Assembly (NCBI GenBank): GCA_039414355.1
Contig: JBCDJN010000011.1
Span: 1 to 64,000, forward strand
DNA length: 64,000 nucleotides
DNA from: JBCCQL01 sp039414355
Lineage (GTDB): Bacteria > Planctomycetota > Planctomycetia > Pirellulales > Lacipirellulaceae
Reading direction: 5' to 3'
Positions 24,243 to 33,371 of the stretch are shown piece after piece (the first letter of the stretch is position 1; the number at the start of each line of letters is the position of its first letter). Below the pieces are notes generated by a model. The model made no database searches and was not told the origin of the DNA. It saw only the letters and a program-made list of their open reading frames with translations. The translations under genes and the position numbers were made by a program.

Positions 24243-25766
24243 CTCGAAGCCGGCGGCTTCCATCCAGCGATAGACCCAGGGCGAGGTCCACGGGTTCCAC
24301 GTTGGGTACGCCGCGGAGAAGGCTGAAGCCGCCAGCAGCAGGCCGGCCAGCACGCGCCCGGCCATTGATCGCTGGCACCAACGCGCCGCCGGCGCCATCG
24401 TCGCCAGCCAGAGCGGGGCGAACCAGAACATCCACCGGAACCCGTTGGTCATGCCGCCGTAGTTGCGATCGCCCTGCGGACGGAAGCCGATGTAGAAGGT
24501 CAGACAGATCACCGAGAGCGCGAGCACCAGCAACGCGAGCTCGCGCTCGTCACGCCCGCCGCGTGCGACCGACACTGTTAGGCCGGCGGCGGTGAGCAGC
24601 CAGAGGGGCGTCATCGAGAAGACGCCGTGGTGGCCGGCCAGCACGTGCAGCGCGTAAGTGAGCTTCGACGCTTCGCCGCGGTCGATGCCGCTGGGCTGGC
24701 TCCAGTAGCTCTGCCGCTCGCGGCCGTTCACTTCAAAGGTGAACTCGTACCAGTTGTCGCCCTCGCTCCGGTGGGCGTAGGGCGGGCTGAGCGTGTTGTG
24801 GGCCGCGTAGTTGGTGGCGAAGAACGCCACCACCACCACGGCCGCCGCCGGCGTGAACCAAGCGAGGGTCAGCCGCGGGTTGCGGGCGAAGAGCAGCCCG
24901 CCGAGGAAGACCAGCAGCGCAAGCGCCGGCAGCTCGTTGGCGGCGGTGAACGCGGCGGCAAAGCCGGCCAGCGCGTACCAGCGGGGCTTCGCCTCGCCGT
25001 CCAGCGCGATCTGCGCCCAGGCGTAGAGCACCACCGACGCGCTTACTGCCGCCACCACGTGGTTGTTGAGCGCGACGGCGAACGGCAGCAGCATCGTCCC
25101 GAACGCCCCCGAGGCGACGATAAACAGCCACGCCCAGTTGGTGTCCGTCGGTCCGGGCAGGCGCCGGAGCAGGCGGTCGGCCACGGCCGCGACCAGCAGC
25201 AGCATGACGGCCATCGGCAGCACGTTGGTGGTCATCAGGATGACCCGGCCGAGCGTGTAGGGGTGCGTGCCCAGCGTCCAGCCTGTGAGCTGGTGCAGCA
25301 GCCAGTACTCGCCGGCGATGATCGTGATCAGCAGCGGCGGTTTGCTGGAGTAGAGCCGCAGGTCGCCGCCCGCGTCCCGGTGCTGAACGATGTCGATCGA
25401 GTCCCAAGTCGGCTCGCCGTAGACGTCGTCAATAGCGTACGTGCCGTGCTCCACGAGGGCGCGGATCGCCATCCAGCGGCTGCGGTCGTTGCTGGAGAGG
25501 AACGGCCGGCCGAGCTTCAGCTTCTCCTCGAGTTCGGCGCGGCGTGATTCGATCCGCTCGGCGATCGCCTCTTCCGATGAGCCGCCGGCGGTCAGCTCTT
25601 CGCGCAGCTCGGCGAGACGCTTATCGATGCGGTGCAGTTCGAGCCGGCCGAGGTCAACGGCGTCGACCGCCATCAGCCGGCCGCTCATCTGACCAACGGC
25701 CACCAAGATCAACAGACACGCCACACCCCACGGGCGTGGCGGTTGGCTGGCTTCCTGCGCGGTCAT
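24234..25766 (-). CDS. Multi-pass membrane protein, glycosyltransferase-like (unassigned)
   Basis: This is a 510-residue polytopic protein with about 10 hydrophobic segments. The N-terminal membrane anchor is followed by a charged coiled-coil-like stretch (HRIDKRLAELREELTA, residues 45-60). A conserved-looking extracytoplasmic region follows, with RALVEHGTYAIDDVYGEP and SSKPPLLITIIAGEYW. The layout, with a large polytopic core and the SKPPLL motif, recalls ArnT/PMT-type (GT-C) transferases, where xKPPLxYW is typical. I could not confirm a catalytic acid. It overlaps the downstream GT2 gene by 4 bp (ATGA), so the pair probably acts together on a lipid-linked sugar. Assignment is inference. Confidence 0.75.
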   Translation of the reverse strand: MTAQEASQPPRPWGVACLLILVAVGQMSGRLMAVDAVDLGRLELHRIDKRLAELREELTAGGSSEEAIAERIESRRAELEEKLKLGRPFLSSNDRSRWMAIRALVEHGTYAIDDVYGEPTWDSIDIVQHRDAGGDLRLYSSKPPLLITIIAGEYWLLHQLTGWTLGTHPYTLGRVILMTTNVLPMAVMLLLVAAVADRLLRRLPGPTDTNWAWLFIVASGAFGTMLLPFAVALNNHVVAAVSASVVLYAWAQIALDGEAKPRWYALAGFAAAFTAANELPALALLVFLGGLLFARNPRLTLAWFTPAAAVVVVAFFATNYAAHNTLSPPYAHRSEGDNWYEFTFEVNGRERQSYWSQPSGIDRGEASKLTYALHVLAGHHGVFSMTPLWLLTAAGLTVSVARGGRDERELALLVLALSVICLTFYIGFRPQGDRNYGGMTNGFRWMFWFAPLWLATMAPAARWCQRSMAGRVLAGLLLAASAFSAAYPTWNPWTSPWVYRWMEAAGFELL

Positions 25767-26767
25767 TCGGCTTCGCTTCCTGCGGGGTCGCCAATCGGTC
25801 CTGCGGGGTTACTTGCCGGGGCGGTCTTGTCGGCGATGGAGTAGGCGCGGATGTTCCGCGCGAGCAGAGCCGTGATCATCTCGCCAAGCAGCCCGACGGT
25901 AAGCAGCTGGGCGCCGATAAATAGGAAGGCGAGGCTATAGAACAGCGAAGCCGTTTCGTGCAAGTGGATATCGGGGACCGACTCGAAGAGCCGCGACCAG
26001 ACCCATCGCCCCGCCAGCCAACTCATGCCCACGCCACCAATCAAGAGCGCCACCAAACCGGCGCCGCCGAACGGGTGCAGCGGCCGCTGGCCGTAACCGG
26101 TGAGGAACTTGACCGTCACCAAGTCGAGCAGCCCCTTCACAAACCGCGACGCGCCGTACTTGCTCTTGCCGTGCTTGCGGGGGCGGTGGTTGACGGCGGC
26201 CTCGGCGACCCGGAAGCCCCGCGCCGCCGCCAGCACCGGGATGTAGCGATGCAGCTCTCCGTACAGCCGGACCTCGCGGAGCACCTCCCGGCGGTAGCAC
26301 TTTAGCCCGCAGTTGTGGTCGTGCAGCTGGACGCCGGTCAGGCGGCTCACCAGCCAGTTGAAAGCCCGCGAGGGAAGCACTTTATCCACCGGGTCGTTGC
26401 GGACCTTCTTCCAGCCGCTCACGACGTCGTATCCGTCGTCGATCTTGGCGAGCAGCTTCGGCAACTCGGCGGGGTCGTCTTGCAGATCGCCATCAAGCGT
26501 GACCACCAGCGGCGTCTTGGCCTGAGAGAAACCGGCGCTCAGCGCCGCGGCCTTGCCAAAGTTGGTCCGCAGCCGCACGCCGCGAAGATTGGGGTCCTCG
26601 GCGGCGAGGGATTCGATCACCGCCCACGAGTCGTCCGTCGAGCCATCGTCCACAAAGACAATCTCGAGCTGGTAGCCTTGCTCGCTGGCGACCTGGCGGA
26701 GCTGCGTGTGCAGCTCGCGCAGCGTGGCCGACTCGTTGAGCATTGGGACTACGGCGGTGATACGCAT
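25763..26767 (-). CDS. GT2 glycosyltransferase, DPM1/GtrB-like with C-terminal membrane anchor
   Basis: This is a family 2 glycosyltransferase of 334 residues. The catalytic domain shows ITAVVPMLNESATL, IVFVDDGSTDDSW, the DXD-type VTLDGDLQDDPAEL, and DHNCGLKCYRREVL, with KHGKSKYGASRF near residue 200. Two transmembrane segments follow (about residues 232-252 and 280-300), the GtrB/undecaprenyl-phosphate glycosyltransferase layout. It probably loads a sugar onto a polyprenyl phosphate at the inner face of the membrane. It is transcribed ahead of the polytopic membrane protein at 24234, with overlapping stop and start, which fits a donor-transferase pair. Confidence 0.88.
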   Translation of the reverse strand: MRITAVVPMLNESATLRELHTQLRQVASEQGYQLEIVFVDDGSTDDSWAVIESLAAEDPNLRGVRLRTNFGKAAALSAGFSQAKTPLVVTLDGDLQDDPAELPKLLAKIDDGYDVVSGWKKVRNDPVDKVLPSRAFNWLVSRLTGVQLHDHNCGLKCYRREVLREVRLYGELHRYIPVLAAARGFRVAEAAVNHRPRKHGKSKYGASRFVKGLLDLVTVKFLTGYGQRPLHPFGGAGLVALLIGGVGMSWLAGRWVWSRLFESVPDIHLHETASLFYSLAFLFIGAQLLTVGLLGEMITALLARNIRAYSIADKTAPASNPAGPIGDPAGSEAE

Positions 26768-26839
26768 CGGCGGGCGCCGGGCGGCGAGGGAGGAAGGCGG
26801 ACGAGGCGGGGAGCAGCAGCGGGGCGAGGCCGGGCACGC

Positions 26840-27790
26840 TCAGCCATCGCGGCGACGCACGCCCGGCAGCATTAGCATACCACACGCGGCCCCCTCGCTG
26901 GCGATCCACACCAGGCGGGCCAGCACCGTGGCGGCCAGGGCCGTGGGCTCGTCAACGCCGGGCGCCGCCCGGAGCAGCGTGAACATCAGCCCGTCACGCA
27001 CCACCAAACCGCCGGGCAGCAGCGACAGAAACCCCGCCACCACCGGCAGGCAGGCGGCGAGGAGCGCGGCGAGCAGCGTCTCGCTGGTAAAGGCAAGCTC
27101 GGGCGAGAGCGAACGAACCACCGCCCAGACACTCGCCCCCAGTCCAAGCCAGGTCACGCCCGCCGCCAGCCAACCGGCGCCGAGCAGCCGCCAGGTGAGG
27201 CTCGCGGCGAAGGCGTTCGGCTCAGCCTTCGCAAAGCGGCGCAGAAGCAGCCGCATGACCGGCGGCAGCGTCGGCGCCGCGGCAACGACGGCCAACCCCG
27301 CGGCGAGCGGCCCCATCCACGGCCCGGCGCCCACCGGTCGGAGCCACGCGACGAGCAGGCTCGCCACCACCCCGCCCACGGCCATCATGGTGAGCGTTTC
27401 GACAAACACGCTGGCGGCGATCGGCGCCGAGTCGCCGCCGGTCCGCCGCACGGCCGCCGTCCGCAGCACGACGACGAGAGCCTTCCCCGGCACGTACTTG
27501 CCGAGGTGGCCCAAGAAGTACGCCGGCAGCAGGTCCCGCCAGCGGCTCGGCTGGCTGAGCGCCGCGAGCGCCCGCTGCCAGAACCACGCCATCGGCAGCA
27601 GCCCCACCACGTACAAGCCGCCCGCCAAGAGCAGCCAAGCGATCGAGGGCCGAACGCGTTGGCTCGCCAGTTGCCGGGCGGCGTCCACCACGCTGCCGGC
27701 GACGAACGCCACGACGAGCGCCGCAACCACCGCCTTCGCGGCGGTGATCGCCCACTTCCGCGCGGGGTGGTTCGGCTGCTCGCTCGGCAT
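26840..27790 (-). CDS. Lysylphosphatidylglycerol-synthase-TM/flippase-like membrane protein (UPF0104)
   Basis: This is a 316-residue protein with about 8 membrane segments. The family cue FLGHLGKYVPGKALVVVLRT near residue 92 matches the GxxxKyiPGk motif of the LPG_synthase_TM/AglD-like family, and LPGGLVVRDGLMFTLL matches the later PGGlGvrEg motif. Such proteins flip or process lipid intermediates, often beside GT2 enzymes as here. I use the ATG at 27790; a TTG one codon upstream is also in frame. It lies 72 bp before the GT2 gene on the same strand. Confidence 0.8.
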   Translation of the reverse strand: MPSEQPNHPARKWAITAAKAVVAALVVAFVAGSVVDAARQLASQRVRPSIAWLLLAGGLYVVGLLPMAWFWQRALAALSQPSRWRDLLPAYFLGHLGKYVPGKALVVVLRTAAVRRTGGDSAPIAASVFVETLTMMAVGGVVASLLVAWLRPVGAGPWMGPLAAGLAVVAAAPTLPPVMRLLLRRFAKAEPNAFAASLTWRLLGAGWLAAGVTWLGLGASVWAVVRSLSPELAFTSETLLAALLAACLPVVAGFLSLLPGGLVVRDGLMFTLLRAAPGVDEPTALAATVLARLVWIASEGAACGMLMLPGVRRRDG

Positions 27791-27881
27791 CAACTCCTCG
27801 TGAACACTCGTGGCGTGTTGGCTACGATCGTACCAAAGCCGCCCTCGCCGCCCCGGTCAATCCGCAACTCCGCCACGGCCT

Positions 27882-29213
27882 ATGAGCAGGAAGCGTAAAC
27901 GAAAGCCCCGCCCGTCGCCCACGGCGCCCAGCACGCAGCCTCCGAAGCCGACGGAAGCCGCCACCGAGGCGAAGCCCGTGAGCGATATGCCGAAGGTCGA
28001 ACCGGCCCGCGACGGCGTCGGCGGCAAGGCAAAGCGGCCGACGAGCGGCGATCGACTGGCGCCGCGGATTATCTCGCTGGTCATGCTGGTGGTTGTGGTG
28101 CTGCTGGTCGGCGCCATCTTCTTCCGCGTGATGCTGCAGTTCATCGCGCCGCTGTTCCTGGCCGGCGTCATGGTGGTCGTCTTCGAGCCGCTGCACAAAC
28201 GCGTCACCCGGCGGATCCCCAATCGCCCCGAGTGGGCGGCGGCGGTCACCACGGGGCTGATTGCGGCGTTTGTGCTCATCCCGATCACCTGGCTCGGGCT
28301 CGTGGCGTTCATCGAGATGTCTGCCGTGGTGAAGCCGTTTCTGCAGGAAGCGGCGAGCGCCGACCACTCCAGCGACGAGTCGGCGCTCAGCGGCATCATC
28401 GAGCAGATCCGCGAGCGCTACCCGGAAGAAATCGAGACGTACGAGGAGACGTTCAGCCAGAACTTCGAAGAGCAGGTCAAGAGCGGCGTTAACGCGGTTT
28501 CGCAGTCGGTGCTGGAGACCGGCGTGCACACCTTCTTCTCGGCGATCAGCTTCATGTTTGCGTTGGGCATCATGTCGTTCGCCATGTACTACTTCTTCGC
28601 CGACGGGCCGGCGATGATCGAGGCGTTCATCCGGCTCTCGCCGCTGGACGACCGCCACGAGCGCGAGCTGCTCGCCAAGTTCTCCGAGGTGAGCCGGGCG
28701 GTGGTCACCGCCACGCTGCTCTCGGCCGCCGCGCAGGGCCTTCTGGCGGGCCTCGGCTACGCCCTGGTGCTGGAGGACGGCCCGGTGTTCTTGTTGACGG
28801 CGCTAACGATGCTCATGGCCATCGTGCCGTTTGTGGGCGCCACCATCGTGTGGGCGCCGGTCGTGGCGTGGGTCTACTTTGTGCAAGACAACCCGGGCTG
28901 GGCGCTCGGCTTCTTCCTGTGGTGCGCGATCGCCGTTTCCAACATTGACAACATCATCAAACCGATCGTCCTGCACGGCCAATCGAAGCTGCACCCGCTG
29001 ATGGCGCTCTTGAGCGTGTTGGGCGGCGTCACCGTCTTGGGCCCGGTTGGCATCCTCGTCGGCCCCATGCTCGTGGCGTTCCTGCAGGCTCTGTTGAACA
29101 TGCTCAAGAAGGAACTCGACCTGTTCCGTGCCGGCTCCGCGAAAGACACGGATGCCGAACAGAGCGAAGACGCCAATTCGCCAGCAGTGCTAGCGGCCGA
29201 ATCTGGCGGATAA
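27882..29213 (+). CDS. AI-2E family transporter (PerM-like permease)
   Basis: This is a membrane protein of about 443 residues in the AI-2E/PerM family. A basic, Pro-rich cytoplasmic N-terminus of about 60 residues precedes the membrane core. The first segments are at about residues 65-110 (VMLVVVVLLVGAIFFRVML). A soluble helical region follows (about 150-210), then the C-terminal bundle with AAAQGLLAGLGYALVLEDGP, VPFVGATIVWAPVVAW and the family mark LHGQSKLHPLMALLSVLGG. Substrates are varied or unknown in the family, so an autoinducer role should not be assumed. I chose the ATG at 27882; a start at 27810 adds non-conserved residues. It is divergent from the UPF0104 gene. Confidence 0.85.
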   Translation: MSRKRKRKPRPSPTAPSTQPPKPTEAATEAKPVSDMPKVEPARDGVGGKAKRPTSGDRLAPRIISLVMLVVVVLLVGAIFFRVMLQFIAPLFLAGVMVVVFEPLHKRVTRRIPNRPEWAAAVTTGLIAAFVLIPITWLGLVAFIEMSAVVKPFLQEAASADHSSDESALSGIIEQIRERYPEEIETYEETFSQNFEEQVKSGVNAVSQSVLETGVHTFFSAISFMFALGIMSFAMYYFFADGPAMIEAFIRLSPLDDRHERELLAKFSEVSRAVVTATLLSAAAQGLLAGLGYALVLEDGPVFLLTALTMLMAIVPFVGATIVWAPVVAWVYFVQDNPGWALGFFLWCAIAVSNIDNIIKPIVLHGQSKLHPLMALLSVLGGVTVLGPVGILVGPMLVAFLQALLNMLKKELDLFRAGSAKDTDAEQSEDANSPAVLAAESGG

Positions 29214-29369
29214 CGTGGCACGCTCCGGTCGCGCACGCGAGCGGCTTGGCGGGGAACGACTCGTCTAGGTCGGTTTGCGGAGGTGCGTTAGACTCGCGGC
29301 AGCAGCGATGGCGTGCGACCGCGCGACGCTGCGCCCGACCCAGCGACCGACCCAGCCCCAGAGAACAGC

Positions 29370-31187
29370 ATGGATGCGTTCTGGACCCTCGCCGCGGCGT
29401 GTGCCGTGTGCGTCAGCATTGGATGCCCGCCGCAATCGTGCGCTGCCGAAGGCGCCGAGCGAAGCGTTCTCAAGCCGGTCACCATCGAGCCGGCCGGTCT
29501 TGTGAGGGCCGAGTCGCCCGATTGGCCCGCGATGGCTCGGCACACCGTGCGGCAGCAAACGAGCGGCGGCTTTGCTGCGAACGGGCAGCCGATCACGCAG
29601 TACACGCAGGGCGTGAACAACGCCGCGACGCAGCTTGAACAAGGCTTTGCCCAGGCGACGCAGAGTGCACAGAACGGCTTCAACCAAGCCGGCCAGGCGC
29701 TGACCAACGCCCAGAATCAGTTGACGCAGCCCTTCACCCAGGGGCAGGCCGCGGCGCAACAAGCGGCCCAGCAGCAGCGAACCATCGGCGGCCAGTTGCT
29801 TCAGGGCGCCGAGCGGCTTGGCGATGGCACTCGGCGGATCATTCGCAACACCGGCGACGCCGTCCGCGGCACCGCTCAGAACCTAGGCGACGGCTTGCGG
29901 AGCGTCCTCCCCAATCGCAACACCCCCGCCCCGGCGCCCGCGGGCAGCGGCCAGTATGTGCCGTACTCCTACGGCGCCACGGCCGCGGCAAGCACACAAC
30001 AGCCAACGGCCGGCCAAACAGGTTTCGGCCAGAGTGGTTTCGCTCAGGCCGGTACAACCACGGCGGGCCAAACGCCGGTCTCGCCGCTGCAAGCCGGTCA
30101 GTTCGGGCAGAGCGGCCAGTTTGGACAGGGAAGCACCGTCCAGCCGAGTCAGTTCCAGCAGAACCCGCAACCGGCGAGTCAGTTCCAGGCCGGACTGACT
30201 CAGCCGGGCCAGTTCCAATCGGGCCAGTTCGCTAGAAGCCAGAACGGCGCCGCGGCGTTTCAATCCAACGCCACCGCGGGCGGCCAGTTCGCGTCCGGTC
30301 CGCTCCAGCAACCCACCCGCGGCACAAGCCAGAACCAGCTCACCCAGCCGGGCGCCGGCTACTCGCAGCCCGCGGCGTCCAACTACGATCGCCAACGGCA
30401 ATTTGGCGATGGCTTCGTTTCGGGCAACGACCGCCTCTCGGCGCCGCCGCTGCAACCGGCCGGCGACTTCCCGCCGCCGGCCCGACCGGTTGATTACCGG
30501 GAGGACGACTACCGCCGGCAACGCCAGCTCTCGGGGCAAGACTCGTACGGTGAGCTGGCCGGTCTCGAACGCGCCCGCCCGCGGGACGACCGCTCGGCGC
30601 CGTTCATCCCACTCGACGACCCCCGCCGCCGCGGCGATCGGCGGACGGCGGATCAGCTGACCGACGACGGCTTTGGCGACGACGACCGCCTGCGGGCGCG
30701 TTCGGTAGCGGATGAGCGGGCACGCCGCCGTGAACGACTTGCCGAGTCGCAGTCGGACCGCGACAGCCTGGCCGGACCCTCGTTCCCGGACGACGGCTTC
30801 GGTCGCGGCGGGAGCGACAGCTTTGGGGACACCGCCGATGGGTTCGGCGAGTGGGATCGCAACCAAGGCGGCCTGCCGCCCACCACGCCGATCGGGCAGC
30901 AGGCGGGGCTGCAGCCGCCCGCCTACCAAGCCGGCTTCCCGCCGCCGCAGCAGCCGCCGCTTCCCGCGCTCGATTCGCCGAACACGCCGGTGCAAAACGC
31001 GGGGCTGACCCCGCCGAACAACCTCGTCGACCCCACGCGCCCGTGGCACGTGCTGGCGATGGCGTGCCTGGTTTGCTTCGGCTCAGTGGCCGCCAACTTC
31101 TTCCTGGGCTGGAGCTACCTCGACGCCCGCAACAAGTACCAATCCGCCCTGCGGCGGACGGTGCGGACGTTCAGCCGCAGCGAGTGA
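29370..31187 (+). CDS. Secreted/membrane-anchored Gln-Gly-Phe-rich low-complexity protein
   Basis: This is a 605-residue protein of unknown function. A signal peptide covers about residues 1-25 (LAAACAVCVSIGC). Residues 90-170 are Gln/Ala-rich helices. Residues about 195-330 are low-complexity repeats built on GQFGQ, SQFQ and GQFQ. Residues 340-500 are an Arg/Asp-rich charged region (RERLAESQSDRDSL). One transmembrane segment lies near residue 555 (VLAMACLVCFGSVAANFFLG), followed by a short basic tail. The FG/QF repeats suggest an intrinsically disordered, possibly phase-separating or adhesive segment; this is inference. It converges on the GCS2 gene with a 3-bp gap. Confidence 0.75.
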   Translation: MDAFWTLAAACAVCVSIGCPPQSCAAEGAERSVLKPVTIEPAGLVRAESPDWPAMARHTVRQQTSGGFAANGQPITQYTQGVNNAATQLEQGFAQATQSAQNGFNQAGQALTNAQNQLTQPFTQGQAAAQQAAQQQRTIGGQLLQGAERLGDGTRRIIRNTGDAVRGTAQNLGDGLRSVLPNRNTPAPAPAGSGQYVPYSYGATAAASTQQPTAGQTGFGQSGFAQAGTTTAGQTPVSPLQAGQFGQSGQFGQGSTVQPSQFQQNPQPASQFQAGLTQPGQFQSGQFARSQNGAAAFQSNATAGGQFASGPLQQPTRGTSQNQLTQPGAGYSQPAASNYDRQRQFGDGFVSGNDRLSAPPLQPAGDFPPPARPVDYREDDYRRQRQLSGQDSYGELAGLERARPRDDRSAPFIPLDDPRRRGDRRTADQLTDDGFGDDDRLRARSVADERARRRERLAESQSDRDSLAGPSFPDDGFGRGGSDSFGDTADGFGEWDRNQGGLPPTTPIGQQAGLQPPAYQAGFPPPQQPPLPALDSPNTPVQNAGLTPPNNLVDPTRPWHVLAMACLVCFGSVAANFFLGWSYLDARNKYQSALRRTVRTFSRSE

Positions 31188-31190
31188 TCG

Positions 31191-32372
31191 CTAAGCGTCG
31201 AGACGGGACTGCTCAGTGAGCTCGCGCGTCATCTCGACGAGCGACGTGCCGGACTCAACCAGTTCGAGCTGCCGCGTGGCGGAGCTCGGCCCGCGGGCCA
31301 GCGATCGACACCGCTCCAGCGCCGCCACGCAGCCCAGGCGATCGGCGATGGGCAGCAGGCGCTCCACCATCCCGTCGACCACGTCCGCCACCGAAAGCAC
31401 CTCGTACGTGTAGCTGTCCACAAGCTGAGCGGTCACCCCGTAGCGGGTGGCCCGCCACTTGTTCTGCCGGACCATCATCGGGTGGCAGTCGTGCTGGTAG
31501 GCGCCTTGGTCGATGTCTTCGCTCAGCGCCTGCACCAGGCACTGCACCATGGCGGCGATCGCCAGCACGTCGTCCAGGTTGCCGGGCATGTCGCAGACGC
31601 GGACCTCAACGGTGCCGAAGTTGTGGTGCGGGCGGACGTCCCACCAGATCTCGCGGATCGAATTGATGAAGCCGGTGTCGATCATGTGATTCACCAGCCA
31701 GACGTACTCGCTCCAGTTCCGCATCAGCGTCGGCAAGCCGGCGGTGGGCAGGCCCTCCATCACCTTCGAGCGGTGCGAGTGCAGCCCCGTATTGCGGCCC
31801 TCCCAGAAGGGGCTCGAAGAACTTATGGCCAGCAGGACCGGCAGGTACCGCATGATGCGGTCGCAGATCATCACCGCCTTGTCGCCGGTGTCCACGCCCA
31901 CGTGCACGTGCATGCCAAACGTGACCAGTCGGCGGGCCATCTCTTGAAGGTGATCGACTAGGCCCTGGTAGCGATCGGTGGGCGTCACCTGCTGCTCGCT
32001 CCACCGGCTGAACGGGTGCGTCGCCCCCCACCACAGGCCGAGGCCCAGCTTGTCGCACGCCGCCTGCACCCGGGCCACCTTGCCGCGGAGGTCCGCCTCC
32101 GCCTCGCCCACGGTGTGGCAAACTCCGGTGACCACCTCCACCACGCTCTGCATCAGCTCCGGTTTTAGTCCAAGCTGATCGTCTACCACGTAGCGATCGT
32201 CCGATTGCTTCTCACCGGCAAGCGGCGCGGGCGGCGTGGCGCGTCGTTGGAGCTCGTCCGCCACTTGGCCGAAGGCGCTCGTAAGCTCCATCGTCTGGCC
32301 GTCGACCAGCCCGAGCTCAATCTCCACGCCAATCGTCGGTCGGTCGTTCCGGCGAAACTGGATGACGGTCAT
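31191..32372 (-). CDS. Carboxylate-amine ligase, glutamate-cysteine ligase family 2 (YbdK-like)
   Basis: This is a GCS2-family ATP-dependent ligase of 393 residues. The signatures are TIGVEIELGLVD (residues 13-24), ELMQSVVEVVTGVC, FGMHVHVGVDTGDKAV, LLAISSSSPFWEGRNTG and GTVEVRVCDM, all typical of the YbdK group. Members have weak glutamate-cysteine ligase activity, and the in vivo substrate is uncertain. The start codon follows a CACTCGC-type repeat array instead of a Shine-Dalgarno. It is cytoplasmic. The gene upstream on the same strand (a PIG-L deacetylase) ends 60 bp away; thiol metabolism could connect them (BshB-like deacetylase plus ligase), but that is speculation. Confidence 0.88.
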   Translation of the reverse strand: MTVIQFRRNDRPTIGVEIELGLVDGQTMELTSAFGQVADELQRRATPPAPLAGEKQSDDRYVVDDQLGLKPELMQSVVEVVTGVCHTVGEAEADLRGKVARVQAACDKLGLGLWWGATHPFSRWSEQQVTPTDRYQGLVDHLQEMARRLVTFGMHVHVGVDTGDKAVMICDRIMRYLPVLLAISSSSPFWEGRNTGLHSHRSKVMEGLPTAGLPTLMRNWSEYVWLVNHMIDTGFINSIREIWWDVRPHHNFGTVEVRVCDMPGNLDDVLAIAAMVQCLVQALSEDIDQGAYQHDCHPMMVRQNKWRATRYGVTAQLVDSYTYEVLSVADVVDGMVERLLPIADRLGCVAALERCRSLARGPSSATRQLELVESGTSLVEMTRELTEQSRLDA

Positions 32373-32376
32373 GGCG

Positions 32377-32408
32377 GGTAGTGGCGAGTGGTGGTGGCGA
32401 GTGGCGAA
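32377..32408 (-). repeat. CACTCGC-type array before the GCS2 gene
   Basis: Read on the minus strand, the units are CACTCGC, CACCAC, CACTCGC, CACTACC, followed by CGCC and the ATG. It is the same unit type as the arrays before flgG (3300) and the ABC permease (62018). Confidence 0.85.
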
Positions 32409-32432
32409 CGCGTGGGCCGACGGCTTGGTCGG

Positions 32433-33233
32433 TCAGCCGCCGCCCGGCCCCGAGCTCCCCAGGCCCGCCATGCCCATCACGTCGCTTGTGCCGAGCACGC
32501 GTGGGCTGCTAAGCGACTCGCCCGCTTCGAACCCCGCCGCGCCGCCGAGCGCTCGGGCCATCGACTCGACCCGACCAAAAATCGATCGCTTCTCCGGCGG
32601 GAACTGCGTCTTGTACGCATCGATGCTCGCCATCTTCGCCTCCAGCGTCGAAGAGATATCGACGACAAACTCGTTGCCGTCGGGCGGCGGCTCCAGCGAG
32701 TAGAACCGCAGCGAATAGTAGAGCTGAGCCTCGACGCGGTGCACCGGCAAGCCTGGGAAGTGCTCGTCCCACTTCGAGAGCCGCGAGTAGAACACGCCCG
32801 CGTCGATCAGCTTCCGGGCCTCCTCGTGGTCGGGCGAAGCCATCGGCGTCCGGCCACCCAAGCCGATCACCAGCCGCGGCCGCAGCCGGCGCAGCTCTTT
32901 GCCGAGCGCCACCCGCGCGTCAAACGTGTCGAACAGCCGGCGGTTGGGCAGCGTGAGCGTCACCCGTTCGCTCGCCCCCAGCAGGTCCGCGGCGCGACGG
33001 GCTTCGGCCAGCCGAACCTCGGGGCCGGGCGAGGCGGGCGTCGGCTCGCCGTCGGTCAGGTCGAGGATCGCCACGCGGTACCCCTGCCGGGCGAGCAGGG
33101 CCACCGTGCCGCCGCAGCCAATCTCCACGTCGTCCGGGTGGGCGCCGATGGCCACCACGTCGGCAAGCCCATCCCCGTCGGGACCGGATTTCGATCCCGT
33201 CGAGGGCTGGGGAGCGACAGGTTCTGCTGGCAT
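32433..33233 (-). CDS. PIG-L/LmbE family deacetylase (BshB1-like)
   Basis: This is a zinc-dependent N-acetylglucosamine-type deacetylase of about 266 residues. The zinc motif AIGAHPDDVEIGCGGT is near residue 27, with LTDGEPTPASPG, RLAEARRAADLLG and, later, SPDHEEARKLIDAGVF (H/D ligands). The wording matches BshB1, the bacillithiol deacetylase, more than sugar deacetylases of antibiotic clusters. Whether this organism makes bacillithiol is not shown here. The C-terminal 40 residues are Gly/Ser-rich. I placed the start at the ATG whose complement is 33231-33233, since residues before it lack similarity to the family. Confidence 0.85.
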   Translation of the reverse strand: MPAEPVAPQPSTGSKSGPDGDGLADVVAIGAHPDDVEIGCGGTVALLARQGYRVAILDLTDGEPTPASPGPEVRLAEARRAADLLGASERVTLTLPNRRLFDTFDARVALGKELRRLRPRLVIGLGGRTPMASPDHEEARKLIDAGVFYSRLSKWDEHFPGLPVHRVEAQLYYSLRFYSLEPPPDGNEFVVDISSTLEAKMASIDAYKTQFPPEKRSIFGRVESMARALGGAAGFEAGESLSSPRVLGTSDVMGMAGLGSSGPGGG

Positions 33234-33371
33234 ACTGGGTGCTCCCCTGGGTTGCCCGTCTCGTAGGCCGGCCGCAACGCTTGACACACCGCAGCCCGCC
33301 GAGAAAAGTAGGCGGCCCATACCGCCAGCCGCGATCGCTCCGCCGACCCTTAACCGCCCTTCATCCGCCCC

